Of a stretch of DNA of 64,000 bases, positions 11,644 to 22,679 are shown one piece after another. Within the stretch, counting starts at the first letter, position 1; each line of letters starts with the position of its first letter. The notes under the pieces were generated by a model. That model worked only from the letters and a program-made list of their open reading frames with translations, had not been told where the DNA came from and did not search any database. The position numbers and the translations under genes are program-made. The stretch lies in contig CM038923.1 in NCBI GenBank assembly GCA_021904315.1, positions 8,314,038 through 8,378,037 of the forward strand, given 5' to 3'. The DNA is from Sphagnum magellanicum. Its lineage: Eukaryota; Streptophyta; Sphagnopsida; Sphagnales; Sphagnaceae.

Positions 11644-12779
11644 TCGGTATGTCCTCCCACTTGGATTATTGACTCAATATTGTCGACAATGGCAACTTCA
11701 ATGGCGATGGAAGTTCTCTCACTAGGCACCACCTTCAGAAATGAGTGAAAGACTTTGTGGAGAAAATGGCTATACACAACACCTTTGCTGAGTAACAAAT
11801 CCACAAGTGAGGTGTTTTTAACTCCCTTTTGATATGTGAATGTAGAATCAAAAGTAGGAGAGCCCACTAGTTTAACCATGCTAAAAATAATGACTAGATT
11901 ACAAACGCCATCTACAACACATGGGCCAATCAAATGTCTCTCTAAGGTGTTGGATGGGACCCCTATAGCATGTGGATCAAGGACTAGTAAAGGACCTGAT
12001 GTAGTGTTCAGGGTATCCTTTCGTAATACAATTATGTCCTTGATGTTTAGCTTCAAATTTTGAAAACTAAACAACAGTGTATTCACAAGCTTTTACGCCA
12101 CTTCACGCATTTGAAATTGGCATTCTATAAGCTAATCAATGGAAAATTGTGTGTTTCCTAATGTACATGTACTCCTAAGACACAATAATTTGATGCCATA
12201 GTAGCTTGTGGTGTAGTAGTCTCCTCCCCCCTCACCAACGAGGTGCGTTTTTCTTCCGTGTTGAAAAGACTAAAAGATTGTGGCATGACTACTCAAACTC
12301 CTCTAGCCCTAGTAATAAGACTTGAATTAGATGCAAGTCCATTAATTTGAATTACATGCCTAATGGTAAAAACTATGGGTGCCACACTAGCCTCTTGTGC
12401 CGCGAAGTAAGAAAGGTAAAAAGAAATGGCAAATTCTGGTGTGAAATTAGAATTATGTGCACTAGAAAAAACATATTCCCCAACCATCGTGTGAAAGGCC
12501 ATAGAACGACCTAAAAGGTCCCTCTCATAATCCTGAACCCTGTACATGTTGGGCATGACTATTTGGTTAGGAAGACTTGCCTTTTAATTTAACAAGTTGG
12601 GCCCTCAATGATTCAAGTTCATTTTGCAGAGTTTAAACTTGAACGGCATGGACTTGAAGCACCTCCCTCTTGTTAGCATTGTGCTCCTTCTTCTTAGCAT
12701 TCTTACTGGAATTACCCTTGGTGGGGAAAGCCTAAGTGGAAGGCTAAAGTACCTTGGCTTTTGGTTGAAGTGCAGCGGA

Positions 12780-12890
12780 AGATGCTAACATATTTTGCCG
12801 TGGTAATCAAAGTTGCTTCCGTTCCGGGGACTTGGCAAAACAAACAGCTTTTTGATGTCCCTATTTCCCACATTTTTAAAAAAAATTCAT
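12780..12890 (-). pseudogene. Gag zinc knuckle, decayed
   Basis: The minus strand reads KCGK, a stop, then GHQKAVCF. This fits the Cys-x4-His-x4-Cys part of a CCHC nucleocapsid knuckle with the first Cys not seen. It is the upstream-most recognisable part of the minus-strand element. A Lys/Glu-rich, coiled-coil-like stretch follows at about 12600-12720. Confidence 0.6.
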
Positions 12891-12914
12891 AAAAACCTTT
12901 TTAATTTTTTCCCT

Positions 12915-13145
12915 AGGTATCCTAATATTCACCTTGGAAATACAGTGTTGGTAGATGATACACCTTATAGATTTTGCCTGAATCCACCCTTTAATGCCAT
13001 CTTTGTTAAATCCTATGAATATGTGCCAAAAGAAAATAATTATCTAATGAATATTCTTTTTTTGTACTTAAATTTTTTTCATTATTCATGGTTTAGTGTT
13101 CCCATGATTATGGAGCTCAATCCTTTTGGTGCATTAGAAGTATGA
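12915..13145 (+). pseudogene. FCP1/NIF-like HAD phosphatase fragment, copy 1 (C-terminal part)
   Basis: The plus-strand frame reads NTVLVDDTPYRFCLNPPFNA and then IFVKSYEY. This is the C-terminal half of an FCP1/NIF (CTD small phosphatase-like) HAD domain, whose motif is a hydrophobic strand, Asp-Asp, then Pro-Tyr-Lys/Arg. The N-terminal half is missing; the minus-strand retrotransposon abuts this point, so insertion may have truncated the copy. Two more copies follow in the same orientation. Confidence 0.7.
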
Positions 13146-13383
13146 GGGAAGACGATGTCAAATGTAGTTCAAAAAATGCACCATGGCATATTCTACCAGT
13201 TTTTGTAAAAATCATTTAACATCCATAATAAGTAGTTCAAATATTTTATTTTGTTCCTTCCAATGGTTTTTTAGATTTTCCAATCTCATTGATTTATATG
13301 GCCTTTTTATTTTCATACTTTCACTACTATTTTTTATCTTTTTTTCTTAAATTATTAGTGCACCATTTTTTTAGGAGGTGGAA

Positions 13384-14046
13384 AATGTGGAGTCACCAAA
13401 TTCACACACGGTTGTTGAAGTTGGTTTGGATGAGATTCCATCAACTTCAGGTGTTAGCTCCCTAATGCCTTGTTCGCATGTAACAGAAGTGCATCCATTT
13501 CATGTGATTTTTGATATAAATGGAGTTCTAATTGCCACACACTTCAATAAGGGTTTTTGCACCATCATTTTCCATCCTAGATTAAAGGAATTCCGAGAGA
13601 AATGTCTTGCACAATTCCAAGTCTATATTTGCTTTGCAACCCAACGTCACAATATCTATAATTATTTGGATCAAATATGGCGCAAAACACAAATCTTTAT
13701 ACATGCTTCCAAAGTGCTTCATTAGGAATTTTGCATGCAAAATCCGCATTTCCTGCCAGATGGACCTAACAAGCCAATTTTCCATAAGAACCTTGATGTT
13801 TTCATTTATAAGTTTCCTTACACCCATGATGACAACACTTTGCTCATAGACAATATGCCATACAAAAACATGTTTAACAACATGTATAATGTCATTTTTT
13901 TGGAGTCATTTAACAGCATTTGTGGGGAGGATCAACATTTGCTAGGGTCTATTTTCCCTTATTTCAAAAATCTTCATTTGTCCAAATACGATGTTCACAC
14001 CTTTGTTGAACATAATCCCTTTGGTAAAATTAGATGTATTGATTGA
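13384..14046 (+). pseudogene. FCP1/NIF-like HAD phosphatase domain, copy 2
   Basis: The frame carries HVIFDINGVLIATHFNKG near its start, matching the nucleophile motif of the FCP1/NIF family, with Asn in place of the second Asp. It continues through a helical region (FREKCLAQFQVYICFATQRH) to a stop at about 13723. A second open piece (13735-14046) continues the homology with NTLLIDNMPYKNMFNN and ends HNPFGKI. The break is a single stop (TAG), after which homology resumes in the same frame. FCP1-type enzymes dephosphorylate Ser/Thr residues, classically on the RNA polymerase II tail. The D-x-N motif means that activity cannot be assumed here. Confidence 0.75.
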
Positions 14047-14649
14047 AATAATCCAGAACTTTTTTAAATGTTATTTGTGAAATGTAATCGTATTTGCCAA
14101 CCCATTTTTTGTAACAATGCAAAATTGAAACAAAAAGTACTTTATTAATTGCTCATCCTCAAATTTTGCTTGTTTAAATATTTCAAATTTTTCCTTTTGA
14201 TAAAATTTATTAAAAACATTTAATTATATTGCTTAAATTTTGCTTGTATTTTTAATTTTTAAGGCATCTAGTTTTGGCCTAGTGGGCCTTGGGTTGAACT
14301 TCACATTCATGCAACCATTTGGTGGCTGCCAAGTGTTTTCCTGCATCTACTTAGTGGTCGCCAAGTGTTCTCCCTCATTTACCTAGTGGCCGCCCAAGTC
14401 GTGATATGTGTGTTTTCAGTCCATGTTTTTACCAAATTTCCTGTCAAAATTATCCTTCCATATTTTTAATATCAACTTAATTCTTGTAAATTTTGTGTTG
14501 GTCTAACATCTCCTATAACAAGGATGGAGGATTCTACGCATTCTTTAATTTCTCTTTGTTCTATCTTTCTTCTTTTTAGTAGGTGCATGATGTTTATCTT
14601 TCTAATGCAAAGAGGTGGATTTAGACTTTTCAACCTTGATCTGGCACAA

Positions 14650-15120
14650 TTAAAAAACTCCTCATTCTCAATGTTAATGGTCTCTTTTGTTACTTTCCAA
14701 CATGTGCCCTTCTCCAAGGGGATTGATGAAAGATTGGGAAAAATTTAGACATTTCCAAGTTGAAATTTGTGCTAGACTACAAGATTATTTTTTTCGAGCA
14801 TTTGAACATTTTTACATTGTTATTTGGTCATGCATGTTGCTAGAAAATGTCCTTGAAATTCTACCTTTGTTGATGCCCAAAACTCTTGTCGATCAATTTG
14901 TGTTTGTTTGGGGATGTGAGTAATGCATTGTAATAACAGGTTAGTTCACATGTTCAGTTTTTTACTATTTGAAGGACTTGGACCGAGTTCACCTTGCTTG
15001 CAAACGTCTGCTTTATGGGCACATGGATCAAACATTGCTCATTGATGAAGAGCTTAGCAAGGCCTTTTGAAATCCAAATGGAACGAACTTTTCCTTGAAC
15101 CATTCAAAGGACATGAATTA
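14650..15120 (+). pseudogene. FCP1/NIF-like HAD phosphatase fragments, copy 3
   Basis: Pieces in changing frames follow the same family order. LLILNVNGLFCYF (about 14655) stands for the nucleophile motif with both Asp replaced by Asn. FEHFYIVIWSCMLLENVLEI and FVFVWGCE (to 14923) match the central block. KDLDRVHLACKR and QTLLIDEELSKAF (about 14975-15070) match the C-terminal Asp-containing strand. It is badly decayed and cannot make a protein. Confidence 0.65.
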
Positions 15121-15149
15121 TCTAAAAACAAGGTGTAATGGTTAAACCT

Positions 15150-17667
15150 TGCATCTCAGTTGTGGCTAATGTTGAAGGGTTTACCTTTTGCAAACACACT
15201 TTACGCCCATTTTGCGATCATCATGTAGATTTCAAAGTCATTCTTCAATTTTCGATATCCATCTTATTCTTTAGTTCAAGCAGTTTGAAGGAAGTTCAAA
15301 TGGGGATTTGGTAATATCACAACTTCCTTCATGTGACATCCTAAATAAACCCTAAACCTTTCCTTGTTTCAATTATGTTTTCCATGTCTTTCATTTAACA
15401 TTGGTTTATTTATTTGTTTTTATTTTATATTTTGTTAGTGTAAGGTTTGTAATTTTGGGGAGATTTCAATTATTCATTTCTATTTGCAGTGAATTCCAAT
15501 TTTTGTTTGTAGACTATGCGAAGGCATTTACAGTTTTAACTAGTAGAAAATCATGTTGTCAACTAGGTTCTTTTTTTAAAGAAACAAAAGATGTTGCATA
15601 TTTGACTTTTGGTCTAAAAGGTTAAATGATTCCTCAATTTTTGGTTGCTTGTAGAATGAAATTTCAATTTTAGTAGCTCATATTCCGAAATATTATATGG
15701 ATGGAAAGATATTTTTTGATAATCAATGTATTTGTATGAAATCAATAAATTGATAATAATTATTTTTTGTGCACTTAAGGTTTAGGGTTCCAATTTCCAA
15801 TTACTTTATAATAACTTATATGTTGCATGGCTACCAACATTAACATTAATTATAAAATTGGAACAACAAAATATCAACCGTTTTGAATAAAAATTTATGT
15901 TTGTAGAACTTCCATTGGACATTCAAAAATAACACTAAAGGACAAATAATTAAACCAACCCCAAATATTCATTTTTTATTAAAATTTTGATTTATACAAC
16001 TACTTAGTAATGAAAGCACATTGTAATTGTAAAAATAAATAAAAATTAAACTTACCACATTAAGATAATAATATCTACCTAAAGGGTGACAATCCTTTTT
16101 GAATTTTACAAAATAAATAAGTAAAAATACAGGGTCACATATATTGCCCTTTAATGAAAACCATTTCACCACACTTCTACAACACTTCACACATAACGTT
16201 ATGTATACAATGTTGTGTAGATTGAATAATCATGTTATAAAACACACACAAGACATGAAATTACAAAGCATATTCATTAACTTTAGAAAACCCCAATCAC
16301 AACACATTTCCCAACTAAAGTTCACATCACTGTGACTCCTACTCAACCTAAATATCCAACTCTAACCACACAAAACCTAAACCTTAACCACCTACTCGAA
16401 CCACAACTCCGAACCTCACTTGATTATTTGATAACCTACATTTTTGCATAATTCATGATTATTACCTTTCAAATATTGATAACTTGACCAACAAAAAAAA
16501 AAACCTAGCTAATGATTATGAAAAAAATCAATAATGGCCAACACTGGTGTGAACACTTGCACATGCAACCTAGATTTACAAACCTCCTCATAGCCACTAA
16601 GTGTTTAGGTTGAATCCCCACGCATTGGGAATTTGATTTTTCAGTTCTAAAAACAATTGCAGCCCTCCATCTAGCGTTTTAAATGTCACAAAAATTGTTC
16701 AATTTAGTAAAAGAATGGGGAAGTATGAGGTGTTTAGTATAAGGGGGTTTAGTGTTTGGTGATGGGTGAATTAAAACATATTAGGATTTTGAACTAATGT
16801 ATTTGATCATTGAATCTTTATTGAATCTTTGCCTTTGCAATACAAAGAAGTTTTGTAAAGCCCTAGTAGGCACCCACCAAGTTTTAAATCACTCAAAAAT
16901 GAGGAAGATATGGGGTTGGAACTAAAGAGGGCCATGTTCTCAAAAAATTTGAAGCAAACTATGGCTTGTTCCTTTACTTTTTATGCTCAAAGAACATTTG
17001 TAGCCCTTCAATTTGTGGATCTAATGACACAAAAATCTCTAAATTCAGTGAAGGAATGACCCAAATATTGGGACATATTCAGTGATAAGTATGTGTTTGG
17101 TGACAGGGCATAGCTATCTGCATCATCTTAAGTATTTAGCTTCCAAGTTACAATATGACTAATGTGCTCTATAGAGTACGCACTTTAAGCTATGGTCTGC
17201 AACATTTTATTGTTAATTGTGGGCTAACTAAGGTTTAACTAAGGCTAACTCAAAGTTGTTGAAAAAGTTAAAGCTAACTTATACCATCTTTTTCAGGGAC
17301 CCTCATGAACCTCAACCTTAGTCAGCTCGGTAGGGAGGGGAATTTGGTGGTACATTGTTGTGGTGATGTTATATGAAATAATACTCAAGCATGTAAAGGA
17401 AAGTGTTGTAATTTACTCCAATAAAGATTATATCCATGTTCATAACATCTTTCTAGTGGTGTTTTCTTTTGGGTGTGAATTTTCCCATTTTTTCAACCTA
17501 AAAATTATGATTTCAACACATGGAAGGAACTTTGTGAAAATAATGCCCCTAATTTGCCAAATTTATAAATTTAAAAAACTTTTAATTACTAAATTTTTTA
17601 CAAAAAGTTCCAGCAAAGTAGCCAAGATTATAAAGGATTTTATTTTTTTAAATTTTCATATCTAGTT
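15150..17667. other. Gene-free AT-rich spacer with a diverged direct repeat
   Basis: No gene is recognised. A stretch at about 16645-16775 (containing GCAGCCCTCCATCTAGCG and TGTTTGGTGATGGG) recurs as a diverged direct copy at about 16985-17110 (TGTAGCCCTTCAATTTGTGG and TGTTTGGTGACAGG). This could be an old tandem duplication or the remains of an LTR. The rest shows nothing I can name. Confidence 0.5.
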
Positions 17668-17920
17668 TATAGCCAAATTTTGCTAAATCTTGTTGTGAAT
17701 AATTGTCAGTTTGGCTACATCACAAAATTGAAAATGCAAACCCTGAGATTCTCCACCTGTATGGAAAATAGTAAATCCACAAAAGGTCTTTGAATGCTGG
17801 AAATACTAAAGTACTAATGCATATTTTTTTTGTTCCCTATGGTTCTCATCATGTTCCCTTGAAGTTCTTCAAATTCTTGAATTGTTCTTGAAGACATTCC
17901 TAATAGCACCTCATTTTGTC
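17668..17920. repeat. Dispersed repeat, copy 2 (inverted relative to 6345-6605)
   Basis: This is the reverse complement of most of 6345-6605, with scattered substitutions. The two copies are 11 kb apart in opposite orientation, so they are not the LTR pair of the intervening element. Confidence 0.7.
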
Positions 17921-17959
17921 ATGCTTGTATGCATGGCCTCATACATGACGGCCGGTTAC

Positions 17960-18300
17960 ATGCATGCTAATCATGCCTTTAGAGTTAATGTACGCTCTTA
18001 GGGTTAATGTACGTTCTTAGGTTACTGTATGATATTAGGTATTTAAAGGTTATGGCTTGTTTAGGGTTTCAGCTTTGTTGATGGCTGTATAAAAGGCCAA
18101 GTTTTTCCCTTTTCTTGTTAGTTTTTTTAGAATTCCTTTGTCAAGGAGAGTTTTCTCCATAGTCAGACTAGATTTCTAGATGCTCATGGCGGCTATTACA
18201 CGACCACCGTTTACATACAATATGTTTTCTTTCCTTCTTTTCAATTTAATTCTAGGAAAACTACTCTCTGTTGCTTAATGTTGAAAACCGTAAATCTTTT
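17960..18300 (+). promoter_or_regulatory. Possible LTR-type promoter with TATA box
   Basis: A near-duplicate motif (TTAATGTACGCTCTTAGGGT and TTAATGTACGTTCTTAGGTT, about 17985-18025) is followed about 65 bp later by TGTATAAAAGGCC (about 18086-18098), a strong TATA-box match. This layout is common in retrotransposon U3/R regions. No start site or downstream gene can be assigned. Confidence 0.35.
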
Positions 18301-18571
18301 TTGGCTTTGAGTTTATTGGGTTTTTTTTGCTTGTTAGTTTCTTGTGTTCTTGAGTTGCTACTACTTCTTCTTCATTTTCTCCTTTAGTATTGTAGCTACA
18401 ACAAGAACAACAATAGCCATAACTAGTAACAACGTAAGCGAGGGACAAGGGACACTGGAAATAAGCTACAAGTTGTGAAGTTTTGAGTTTTAGAGCTTCC
18501 GAAGGAGGAAGGAGCAAGTAGCTCCAAAGCTTGTTTTATTGCTAGCTTTAGGTCTTGGGAGCACGTACACA

Positions 18572-18588
18572 CACACACACACACAAGG
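18572..18588. repeat. (AC)n microsatellite
   Basis: A short perfect dinucleotide run, with nothing else attached. Confidence 0.85.
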
Positions 18589-18879
18589 TTTGATTGTAGT
18601 ACAAGATACACACCAGATGATGTAACCCCACATACACTTGCTTTCCTTATACATGGGTTTTGAGGTTAACGTCTAGGCTGTGCACTCCTGTGTGTTTTTG
18701 AGCTTACAGTCATGTAGTGAATAGTCCTTATAGCAGCTTTGGAAAAAGAAAAAAAAAAAAAGAATAATAATAAAAAAACACGAAATAGAAGAAAAAAAAT
18801 TTTCTCTCTTCTCTTCTGCACGCCATTTCTTAAAGTTCGTGGATGCGGATCACTTTGCAGCGTCATTATCAACGCAGTC

Positions 18880-19047
18880 GTCGTCCATCGATGGTGTCGA
18901 TGTAGTTGCCTTCTGTCGGTGTCGCTGACACTATCGCCCTTTGTCGATGTTGTTAGCACAATTGCCCTCCATTGGCATCGTCGATGCAGTTGCCCTTTGT
19001 TGGTGTGGCTGACATAGTCGTCGTTTGTTGTCGTTGTCAACACAATT
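18880..19047. repeat. 28-bp minisatellite, six units
   Basis: Six consecutive 28-base units start at 18880, 18908, 18936, 18964, 18992 and 19020. A typical unit begins GCCCTTTGTCGATGTTG and ends GCACAATT or GCAGTT. Units differ by several substitutions but keep length exactly. The stretch is richer in CpG than its surroundings. Because 28 is not a multiple of 3, it is unlikely to be a coding repeat, and the open frames across it are chance. Confidence 0.85.
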
Positions 19048-19059
19048 TGTTCCATTTTG

Positions 19060-19230
19060 TTCCATCATAGTTTCATTTGACATCCCTTGTAGTTTCGTCC
19101 GACATTTATCAACTTTTGTTTGACGTTCGTCACAATTCCGTCTTATGTCCATCAGCTTCCGTCCAACGTCTATCAACGTCCGTCTATCCAACCCTTTTTG
19201 TCCACTAACGTCCGTTCGTCGTTGTTCATC
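19060..19230. repeat. Degenerate ~21-22-bp CGTCC-rich tandem repeat
   Basis: Adjacent to the 28-bp array is a looser series built on CCGTC(C)AACGTCTATCAACGT-like units. The two arrays share the GTCG/CGTC theme and may have a common origin. Confidence 0.6.
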
Positions 19231-19914
19231 CCGGTCGACATGCCATATGCTTCAAATCATAGGTATTACGTACATACGTATCCGATACCATATTTTTAAA
19301 ACTGTATGTATGTAATCTTCAAGATCATATATAAGTTTTTTTTTAATTAATACATACATCTACATACTTTCATATCAATACAAACACTTACGTAATCTTA
19401 TTAATAAATAAATATATAATTATTTTTTCTTCTACTTCATCATTTAGCACTAATGATTATAGAAACTAAAAATTGCTTAAAGTACATTTTCTTAAGCACT
19501 TCACATTTCAGTTTCCATTACAATTGCATTTAATTGCATAGGTTGTCTTAAAACTTTGTAGCTAGTGCTCTATATTGCTACAAAATTTGGGGGCACAGGA
19601 CAACACCATGTCCTTGGATGATGAAAGCACTATTGTTTAATCACAGCCAATGTATCAGTTAGGAAGTAACACATAATCATTTGAGCCGACTTGTTTGAGC
19701 TTACGATCTTCACGATAATACCATCAAATGTCTACATCGCCACTGTCATCCAGTACAATTCCTACCAGGAATTCACGTTCAGGTTACACTAGATGAATGG
19801 TACATTAGAGTCCATTTGGAGGGGTTAATCAGTGGGGTACGCCTATTGTCACACCAACTTCCACCATCATTATATATTCCATTGCAAGTCGTGACCTCTA
19901 CACCCATATACACC

Positions 19915-21240
19915 ATGGAGGTAAGTAGTTCCTCTCAGAGAATTGAGAAGTTCAGGGGAAGGCTAGGTACCATTTCTTTGAGGGAATTCAAAGCAATTTT
20001 CTCAATTGTGGTTTATGAATTGGAGTTCAAGTATGGCGTGTTGAGAATTCAAGCTCAACTAGTTAAGTTTCATTTGATACTGGAATAGGAAAATAATTAA
20101 ATTACTTTCACAAGGTTGAATTACTTTTTTTACTTATATTAGTTTGGTTATTTGTGGTTTGATCTTTTAGTTAAATACCTTGGTGTTGATGGTTTGGTTC
20201 TCTTTTCTTCATTACACAAGTTTGTGTATTTCATGTGACAAGAACTTTGAAGAGTTCTTGATGTTATGTTTCGTGTTGTGAGCATCATGTTGTAGTTTCC
20301 TTTCAATAAAAATTTATGTTTGCACTTGAGTAGATCTCCTATTTGTTAACATGGTGCTAATTACACTAAGGCGTTCGCATTCAAACAACTGGCCCGTTAT
20401 GTGCACTATGAAGCATTGGATGTCTATGAGTAACATTCTTCAAGGATTTTGGGCATGACCCAGATCCCCAATCCAGTTTATGCCACAACCATCATCACTA
20501 CCTCTCAAGCTGCATTACAAGTTGTTATTATACATCATGGGATTATGCCCAATAATCCAGATCTGATACCTATTTTAATAAACCTTTCTCCTCAATAACT
20601 CATTGCTGCTACCGCAAACAATCCCCCCACCATCGATGCACCAACTTTTGCTGATCTAGTGGGGGAATTTTTTCGAGTTCTTGAGTTGGAATTTCCGATT
20701 AAGAGTTTTGAAAAAAATTTGCAATTCGCCACCTTCTCTTGGCAGAACGATGAAATTCTCAAAATGTTCTATAGGAGGCTTCTCAAGTTTAAAGAGGATA
20801 TTCAAAGCATCACAAACCTAGAAACTGCCCATCGGTAACTTTGTTCGTTAATAGGTACTCCAACACTCCATGCAGAGGTTTTGTAACGGGTTTTTACAAA
20901 ATTTGGAGACTCATACATTTTGTTGGATGTGTCCAACATTTCTAAAAAGTTGGAATTGGCTCATGCACACTATGAGGCTAGTACTATGAGGCCTCCATCA
21001 CGTTCAAAGCCTCAACCTCCACTAGCTGTGCCGACTAAATCATCACATTCTTCTTCAAAGGCTAAAGTGATGCACTTGGTTGCACCCATCCTACCTTCTT
21101 GTAACTATTGTAGCAGTCCTACCCACAAAGCTAGTGAGTGCAACATTCCTTCTGAAGATCTTTTTTGTGATTCAAAAGTGAAACAATCAATGCGACTAAA
21201 GTCTATTTTGTAGGGAAATTGCAAAAAATGCTTATTAATT
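19915..21240 (+). pseudogene. Retrotransposon gag polyprotein, interrupted
   Basis: The plus strand starts with an ATG at 19915 and RGRLGTISLREFKAIF, a gag-like N-terminus, broken at about 20080. Homology appears to resume at 20371 (AFAFKQLARYVHYEALDVYE). It continues with capsid-like sequence (FATFSWQNDEILKMFYRRLL, about 20730) and a complete zinc knuckle CNYCSSPTHKASEC (about 21103-21144, Cys-x2-Cys-x4-His-x4-Cys). Stops at 20836, 20884 and elsewhere show it is dead. The ~290 bp between 20080 and 20371 reads like inserted sequence. No protease or RT was found downstream. Confidence 0.7.
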
Positions 21241-21249
21241 TTGCACAGA

Positions 21250-22160
21250 TCTTGACCCATAATCCTTTGTGGGTCAATCTCAAGACCCATCTCTTTTGTT
21301 ATTTTTCTCAAGTAGGCATTCATCTTGGCAAGCAAAACAAACATCCATATGTAGACGATAAATTACTTTAAACACCTCAAGAGGAATTCCTTTATAGTTA
21401 GCCTGGGAACAATGTTCTTGCCTAGTAAGGTGTGACCCCAAGCTAATTTAAATGGCGGTGGTAGGAGGTGATTAATTCTAAAATATTCCTTCCCAACAAA
21501 TACCCTTTTCAAATAAAAAATCACATGCAAAGGACTCACCTCCATGTCCTTTGCGTCTATGGGAGAGGAGATATGAAACCTACAAGAACGAGCTCTTTTC
21601 CCTTATCTTTTTTGGTAGTTTCATGGAGAATTCCAAGAAATGTATCATCTCCAGCCCTATCGAATCCTACAAGGGGTGAATGCGACCATGATGGGACAAA
21701 TCGCTCGAGGATAGGAAAGACCTAGGTGCAAAGTGAGGTGGGGATGCAAAACCCAACATGGCGGAAGCTAGACTAAAGATGGCATTGTTTTTTTCATTTC
21801 TTCTACCTTTTCACATGTTGTCTCTAATGCAACTTAGTACCATCCAATTGTCTAAGTAATTGAACAACCATCCTTCAAATTCCACCATGGCCAAAAAAAC
21901 ATTCAGGTTTGTCCTAATCATCCAAGTCATTAAATATGTATTCACCCAAATCATTAGACACAAATGCACCTTCATTTGCAAATAGAAAGTAGAAAGGGTG
22001 AAAATGTACCCAAAATTTTAAAAATCAAAATAAAATAATTGAAAAGTAAAAAGAATTTTGAAGAAAATGGTGACGAAGGATAGTAGAAAATTTGAAAATA
22101 AATAAGTACAACACAAGATTTAATTTTAGAATCCTATGTGACTATATTTTTTGAATTCTT
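21250..22160. other. AT-rich spacer after the gag fragment
   Basis: I see no recognisable domain. The first part may be the decayed continuation of the gag element. Runs of A/T dominate after 21980. Confidence 0.4.
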
Positions 22161-22164
22161 CAAC

Positions 22165-22490
22165 CACATGTTGGTCTAGTGGCCACTAGATAGGTCAATT
22201 TGGTGGCCACCAAAGACTATGATGTAGTGGCCACAAGATCAACTTGGTGGCCACTAGATTGTTGTATCTAATGGCCACCACATCACCCTATCAAGTGGCC
22301 ATCGAATACGAAACATCATCTATCTAGTGCCACCAAATATAAAACTTCGATCTATTTAGTGGCCATCGAACACAAAACTTTGATCTATCTAGTGGCCACC
22401 ATGTTGACATATATGATGGCCACTAAATGCAAAATATTTGGCAATTGAAACACGAAAAAAAGATATAAAACTATCTAATGGCCATTGGAT
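22165..22490. repeat. Irregular array cored on TGGCCA
   Basis: About ten copies of AGTGGCCAC-type or ATGGCCAC-type motifs occur in ~325 bp, spaced irregularly at 20-45 bp, often followed by ATCTAGT or ATCGAACACAAAACTTTGAT. The core TGGCCA is itself palindromic. A smaller cluster of the same motif (GTGGCTGCCAAGTG, GTGGTCGCCAAGTG, GTGGCCGCCCAAGT) lies at about 14325-14400. Confidence 0.7.
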
Positions 22491-22679
22491 GAAATCTACA
22501 CTTTAAAGTAAAATTGAGAGAAAAATCATATTTAAATGTATTCATAATTTAAAAAAATTATACAATGTTTAATGAGAAAAACCATTAATTGTAATTTAAA
22601 CTAACTTTAGTTGGGCTCAAGTCCTCGATAAGAACTTGTTTGTTCATCTCCGTACCAATATCGTCATCATTGACATCTT

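Larger units (their letters stand above)
7080..12890 (-). mobile_element. Decayed Ty3/gypsy LTR retrotransposon carrying a cytosine methyltransferase
   Basis: Read on the minus strand, the domain order is gag zinc knuckle (about 12.85 kb), aspartic protease (11.6 kb), cytosine-C5 DNA methyltransferase (11.0-10.0 kb), reverse transcriptase (9.65-8.74 kb), RNase H (8.69-8.37 kb) and integrase (8.0-7.1 kb). The order RT-RNase H-integrase identifies Ty3/gypsy (Metaviridae). Every domain has in-frame stops or frameshifts, so the copy cannot be active. I could not identify flanking LTRs; the right side abuts an FCP1-like gene fragment at 12.9 kb, which it may have interrupted. The methyltransferase inside pol is exceptional and has its own entry. 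Confidence 0.9.

Noticed and set aside
18880..19230. CRISPR-like array.
   Set aside because: Units are contiguous without unique spacers and the DNA is plant nuclear; it is a minisatellite.
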